From positions 1 to 64,000 of the forward strand of contig CAVXNC010000017.1 in the NCBI GenBank assembly GCA_963762865.1: a stretch of 64,000 nt of DNA. Reading direction: 5' to 3'. Under the pieces are notes generated by a model. That model worked only from the letters and a program-made list of their open reading frames with translations, was not told the DNA's origin and ran no database searches. Positions within the stretch are counted from its first letter, which is position 1. Each line of letters opens with the position of its first letter. Source of the stretch: DATHAP01 sp963762865 (GTDB taxonomy: Bacteria > Actinomycetota > Actinomycetes > JACCUZ01). Position numbers and translations under genes: made by a program. Below, in pieces: positions 61,069-64,000 of the stretch.

Positions 61069-61132
61069 GCGGCCGAGGGTAGCCGCGCCCGGGCAGGCCC
61101 GCCGGGCCTTGTCATCGCTAGGTGGGCGTCCC

Positions 61133-61182
61133 CCGATGTCGGTCGCCGGGCACCCAATATGGGGAACGTCTCCCGATGTGGG
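61133..61182. promoter_or_regulatory. three regularly spaced dyads between LAL regulator and VOC gene
   Basis: CCGATGTCGG (61133-61142), CCCAATATGGG (61153-61163) and CCCGATGTGGG (61172-61182) have centres about 20 bases apart, which puts them on one face of the helix. The outer two share CCGATGT. They are probable operators in this divergent region. Confidence 0.45.
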
Positions 61183-61268
61183 GAGGGTGCCGCGGCGCCA
61201 TCGTGGGTCCAGGTCGACCGGCTTGACCCGGAGCCGGACGGCACCACATCCCTACCTGGAGGTACGCA

Positions 61269-61667
61269 GTGTCCAGCTTTCCCGCTTTCGCCCATGTCGC
61301 CGTGACGGTCACGGACCTCGCGCGGAGCACCGAGTGGTACAGCACGCTCTTCGACGCCGAGCCCGTCCTCGACGAGGACGAGACCACTGGTGGCTTCCAC
61401 CACACGGTCTACGTCATCGGCGGCGGCCAGCTCTTCGGCCTGCACACCCACTCAAAGGCCACCGGCGACAAGTTCTCCGAGATGCAGACCGGCCTGGACC
61501 ACGTGTCCTTCGCCTGCCGGGACCGCAACGAGCTCCAGGACTGGGCTGCCCGGCTCGACCAGCTGGGCATCAGCCACGGTGGCGTCGTCGACGCGCACTA
61601 CGGCTCGGGGGTCTCCTTCCGTGACCCCGACGGCATCGCGCTCGAGTTCTTCGCGCCGCCGGCCTGA
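61269..61667 (+). CDS. VOC-family (glyoxalase/dioxygenase-like) protein
   Basis: Protein of 132 residues with two beta-alpha-beta modules: FAHVAVTVTDLARSTEWYST and a second from GLDHVSFACRDRNELQDWAA. Likely metal ligands are His9 (FAHVAV), His77 (LDHVSF) and the late Glu in GIALEFF, so an active metal site is possible. The start is GTG after GGAGG. It probably answers to the divergent LAL regulator. The substrate is unknown. Confidence 0.85.
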   Translation: MSSFPAFAHVAVTVTDLARSTEWYSTLFDAEPVLDEDETTGGFHHTVYVIGGGQLFGLHTHSKATGDKFSEMQTGLDHVSFACRDRNELQDWAARLDQLGISHGGVVDAHYGSGVSFRDPDGIALEFFAPPA

Positions 61668-61689
61668 CGCCTGGCTCGTTGGGAGGTAC

Positions 61690-61715
61690 GGCCCCGGGCA
61701 CTCGTGCCCGGGGCC
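61690..61715. terminator. bidirectional hairpin terminator
   Basis: GGCCCCGGGCAC and GTGCCCGGGGCC form a perfect stem around a CTCG-type loop, between the convergent ends of the VOC gene and the membrane-protein gene. There is no T-run on either side. Confidence 0.7.
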
Positions 61716-61768
61716 AAGGCGCATTCGGTCGTACGTCGCCAGGGCCGGTGAGTCCAGGGGCCGCCGGC

Positions 61769-62584
61769 TCACCGACGGGTCAGCGCACCGCCCGAGCCCA
61801 CCACGTCGCCGGCCGAGGCTTCGAGGTCGACGTCCGCCCACAGCCGACGGGTCTCCGACCGTCGCACCAGCGCGACCGACACGAGACCGGCGGCCAGGGC
61901 CCCCGCGACCAGACCGAGCAGGGCCGCCAAGGTGGGGGAGAAGCCGTCCCCGGTGGCACCCGTCGCCGCGTCGGCGGCTGACCTGCTCCCGTCGCCTCCC
62001 GCCGCGCCGTCCGTGCCCGCCGCCACCGCGTCCTGCTGGGCCGACGGCGCGGTCCCCGGGGTCGTCGCCTCGCCGGGCAGGGCGTCGGACGTGCCACCGA
62101 GCAGACCCATCGAGCCGAGCAGCTGGACGAGCGCCTTCGGCTCTGTCGCCCGGTGCCAGGTCTCCGGGGCGTCCCAGATGCCGTCGGTGCCGCCGATCGC
62201 CTGCTGGGAGGAGATCCACGGTCCGCCAGCGGCGTCCACGTAGACCCGGTCGACCCGCCAGACCGAGACGTCGTGGATCAGCCAGGTCAGCGTCACCTGG
62301 TTGCCGACGTCGTGCGACCTGGCTGGATTGGTCGAACCGGCCTGCTCGTCCGTCGACCCGAAAGCCATGGAGGCGCCGACGAGCTCGGCCAGTGCGGTGT
62401 AGTCCGGGTCGTTCATGTACAGCGACGCTGTGTGGCCGATCGCCGGGGCGCTGAGCAGCACGCTGGTCGGGCCACCCGCGACGGCGGGTCCGGCGGCGAG
62501 GACCGGCACGAGCAGCAACGACAGGACCGCGGCGACGGCCGCGGCGGCGCGCGCGGCTGGTGAGCAAAGGGTGCGTACACGCAT
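61769..62584 (-). CDS. secreted protein with C-terminal membrane helix
   Basis: Protein of 271 residues with a signal peptide (AVAAVLSLLLVPVLAAGPAV), an exterior domain (60-185, with HDVSVWRVDRVYVDAAGGPW), a Gly/Ala/Asp-rich linker and a C-terminal helix (LAALLGLVAGALAAGLVSVA) before a short tail. AGGAGG precedes the ATG. It follows a sigma/anti-sigma-like pair by 63 bases and is probably part of that operon. Function unknown. Confidence 0.75.
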   Translation of the reverse strand: MRVRTLCSPAARAAAAVAAVLSLLLVPVLAAGPAVAGGPTSVLLSAPAIGHTASLYMNDPDYTALAELVGASMAFGSTDEQAGSTNPARSHDVGNQVTLTWLIHDVSVWRVDRVYVDAAGGPWISSQQAIGGTDGIWDAPETWHRATEPKALVQLLGSMGLLGGTSDALPGEATTPGTAPSAQQDAVAAGTDGAAGGDGSRSAADAATGATGDGFSPTLAALLGLVAGALAAGLVSVALVRRSETRRLWADVDLEASAGDVVGSGGALTRR

Positions 62585-62647
62585 GACGGCCTCCTGGTGC
62601 GGGCGAGCGGGCTGCGTCGCAGACACCCGGGTTACACCGCCGGAGCG

Positions 62648-63412
62648 CTACCGGTTCCCGGTCCGCCCACGCCCCACCGGTCGGGTTGTCGCCGCGATCG
62701 CCCGGGCCTCGGCCAGCGAGAGGTCGCCCTCGAGGCGCAGGGTCACGCCGGCGTCCTCCCAGATCAGCGTGTTGCCCGCGAGCCGGGCGGACTCGCGGCG
62801 CTGCGTCCCGTCGGCGTCCAGGGTGACCACCTCGTGCGGGCGGTCGAACCACAGTGCGAAGTCGCCGGCGACGTCGGTGAACTGCACGTCGCGGGCCGTC
62901 TTGGCCAGCCGGTAGTCCAGCCGCCCGTCCAGCTGGTCCAGACGGACGACGCCGCCCGGCGTGTCCCAGCTGAGCGACAGGACCCGCGCATCCGCAGACA
63001 CCCCGACGCCGTCCGGCCGGCCCAGCTTGGTCGGCACCACCGGGACGAAGTCGACCTGCCCGGCCGCCTGGCTCAGCGACCGGCCTCCGGCGACGGCCGG
63101 AGGTCCGGCCGGGGCTCCGCCGGCCCCGGAGTCGGGTGCGTCGTCGTCGAGGTGCACCCGCACGGCTGCGAAGTCGAACCAGTCGGCGATCGTGGCGCGG
63201 ACCGGCGGTGCGGCCAGCGCACCGAGCAGGACGGCCACGACGACCGAGACCGCGACGGTCAGGCGACGTCGCGACCGCGCCGGCCGGGGCAGGCTCGTCC
63301 CCGACACGCGGGAGACCACCGCGGCGACGAGCCGCTCGTCCGGCACCGACGCGGGCACTGACCGGCCGAGGGACACCAGGTCGGCGACGAGCACGTCGAG
63401 CGAGTCAGCCAC
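62648..63412 (-). CDS. single-pass membrane protein, likely anti-sigma factor
   Basis: Protein of 254 residues with a cytoplasmic N-terminus of about 48 residues, one membrane helix (LTVAVSVVVAVLLGALAAP) and an exterior beta-rich domain like DUF4367-type sensors. It overlaps the ECF sigma gene by eight bases, the usual place for an anti-sigma factor, but no zinc anti-sigma motif is seen. The start is GTG. Confidence 0.75.
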   Translation of the reverse strand: MADSLDVLVADLVSLGRSVPASVPDERLVAAVVSRVSGTSLPRPARSRRRLTVAVSVVVAVLLGALAAPPVRATIADWFDFAAVRVHLDDDAPDSGAGGAPAGPPAVAGGRSLSQAAGQVDFVPVVPTKLGRPDGVGVSADARVLSLSWDTPGGVVRLDQLDGRLDYRLAKTARDVQFTDVAGDFALWFDRPHEVVTLDADGTQRRESARLAGNTLIWEDAGVTLRLEGDLSLAEARAIAATTRPVGRGRTGNR

Positions 63413-64000
63413 GGCGCCGCACCTCCTCCCGGTCGTCCGTGTGGTCCCGCGACGCCATCGCCGCTTCGAGGGCCCGCAGCGCGCGGTGCAGGCGGGACTT
63501 GACCGTGCCGCGTGGCCAGCCGAGCACCGTCGCGGTCTCGGCCTCGTCGAGCTCGAGCAGGTAGCGGCAGGTCACCACCTCGCGGTGCTGGGCCGAGAGC
63601 GCGCCGAGGCCACGCACCAGCTCGGCCCGGCGCTCGCTGCCCAGCATCGCGAGGGCCGGGTCGTCGCTCGCCAGCAGCGGCGCCACCTGCTCCCAGGCAC
63701 GCTGCTCGCGGGCAGCCCGGCGGCCGGTCGAGCGGTGCAGGTTGCGCGTCTCGTTGGCCACGATCCGCAGCAGCCACGGCCGGAAGGCATGACCGTCCCG
63801 GAAACGGCCCAGGGCGGCGTACGACTTGACGAACGCTTCCTGCACGACATCCTCCGCGTCCGGTCCGGCGCCGAGGAGGGTGGCGGTCCGCACGGCCGCG
63901 GGCGCATGACGGCGCACCAGGTCGGCGTACGCGTCGGCGTCACCGGCGCGCACGCGGGCCAGGATCTCGGCGTCGTCGTCGATCGCGGTGTCCCGTCCTC
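63405..64000 (-). CDS. ECF sigma factor, 5' end outside the window
   Basis: Group 4 sigma factor. Region 2 is seen in DAYADLVRRHAPAAVRTATL and DAEDVVQEAFVKSYAALGRF, region 4 in LSAQHREVVTCRYLLELDEA and ATVLGWPRGTVKSRLHRALR. The frame continues past the GTG at 63953 to the edge (IDDDAEILARVRAGD), so the true start is probably a few codons beyond 64000. It heads the operon with the anti-sigma-like gene. Confidence 0.88.
   Translation of the reverse strand, partial: GRDTAIDDDAEILARVRAGDADAYADLVRRHAPAAVRTATLLGAGPDAEDVVQEAFVKSYAALGRFRDGHAFRPWLLRIVANETRNLHRSTGRRAAREQRAWEQVAPLLASDDPALAMLGSERRAELVRGLGALSAQHREVVTCRYLLELDEAETATVLGWPRGTVKSRLHRALRALEAAMASRDHTDDREEVRRRG

Noticed and set aside
58879..61305. 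808-codon open frame on the plus strand
   Set aside because: It is antisense to the LAL regulator, which has intact Walker and LuxR motifs; no domain is visible in the antisense product.
1..64000. tRNA, rRNA, riboswitch, IS element or phage genes
   Set aside because: I looked for cloverleaf arms, conserved rRNA stretches, transposase or integrase motifs and terminal inverted repeats and saw none; a covariance-model scan would be the decisive test.

Overview
The window is GC-rich DNA (codons almost all ending in G or C) with a typical actinobacterial gene set: a PucR-type regulator beside an acyl desaturase and its 2Fe-2S reductase, a UPF0182-type membrane protein, an L,D-transpeptidase, an MMPL exporter, DrrAB-type ABC genes, ECF sigma factors with membrane partners, a LAL regulator and an IdeR-like iron box. 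I read it as a chromosomal stretch of a free-living, high-GC Actinomycetota, but cannot place it to genus. No tRNA, rRNA, CRISPR array, transposase, integrase or phage gene was seen.

Layout. 0-8 kb: a PadR-controlled FtsX-type ABC exporter, a DrrAB-type ABC exporter and small secreted or SHOCT proteins. 8-16 kb: envelope functions (alpha/beta-hydrolase membrane protein, CPBP protease, M23 peptidase, Tat-exported amine oxidase, L,D-transpeptidase, MFS fused to a cyclic-nucleotide domain). 16-22.5 kb: desaturase-reductase operon with divergent PucR regulator, SRPBCC/ArsR pair with doubled operators, cupin/MerR pair with twin divergent promoters. 22.5-25.3 kb: two secreted-protein genes broken by a stop codon and frameshifts. 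25.3-38 kb: iron-storage pair under an iron box, M1 peptidase and small enzymes, an ECF sigma/membrane-protein pair, an operon of a cNMP-domain histidine kinase with a response regulator fused to a thioredoxin-reductase-like enzyme, a serine hydrolase, a PLP decarboxylase and a VOC protein.

38-55 kb is the most unusual part. It holds two related sets of genes, each with a NarL-type regulator, a histidine kinase, a paralogous secreted protein and a small protein with the same N-terminal 11 residues. Between them lies a minus-strand group of a GH-A glycosidase-like protein, a 1272-residue fusion (helix-turn-helix, UPF0182-type membrane and exterior region, three Ig-like domains) and a CaCA cation antiporter. 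A palindrome of the form CCNGCTAGCNGG lies upstream of several of these genes, at nearly the same distance for three of them, and suggests a local regulon.

55-64 kb: an MMPL exporter and class V aminotransferase divergent from an intact two-component pair, a LAL regulator divergent from a VOC protein, and an ECF sigma/anti-sigma-like/membrane-protein operon that runs off the window.

About twenty single-base disruptions are spread over some dozen genes, mostly in 22-25 kb and 38-53 kb, while large genes elsewhere are intact. These could be real decay or base-level sequence errors; I cannot tell which from one sequence.
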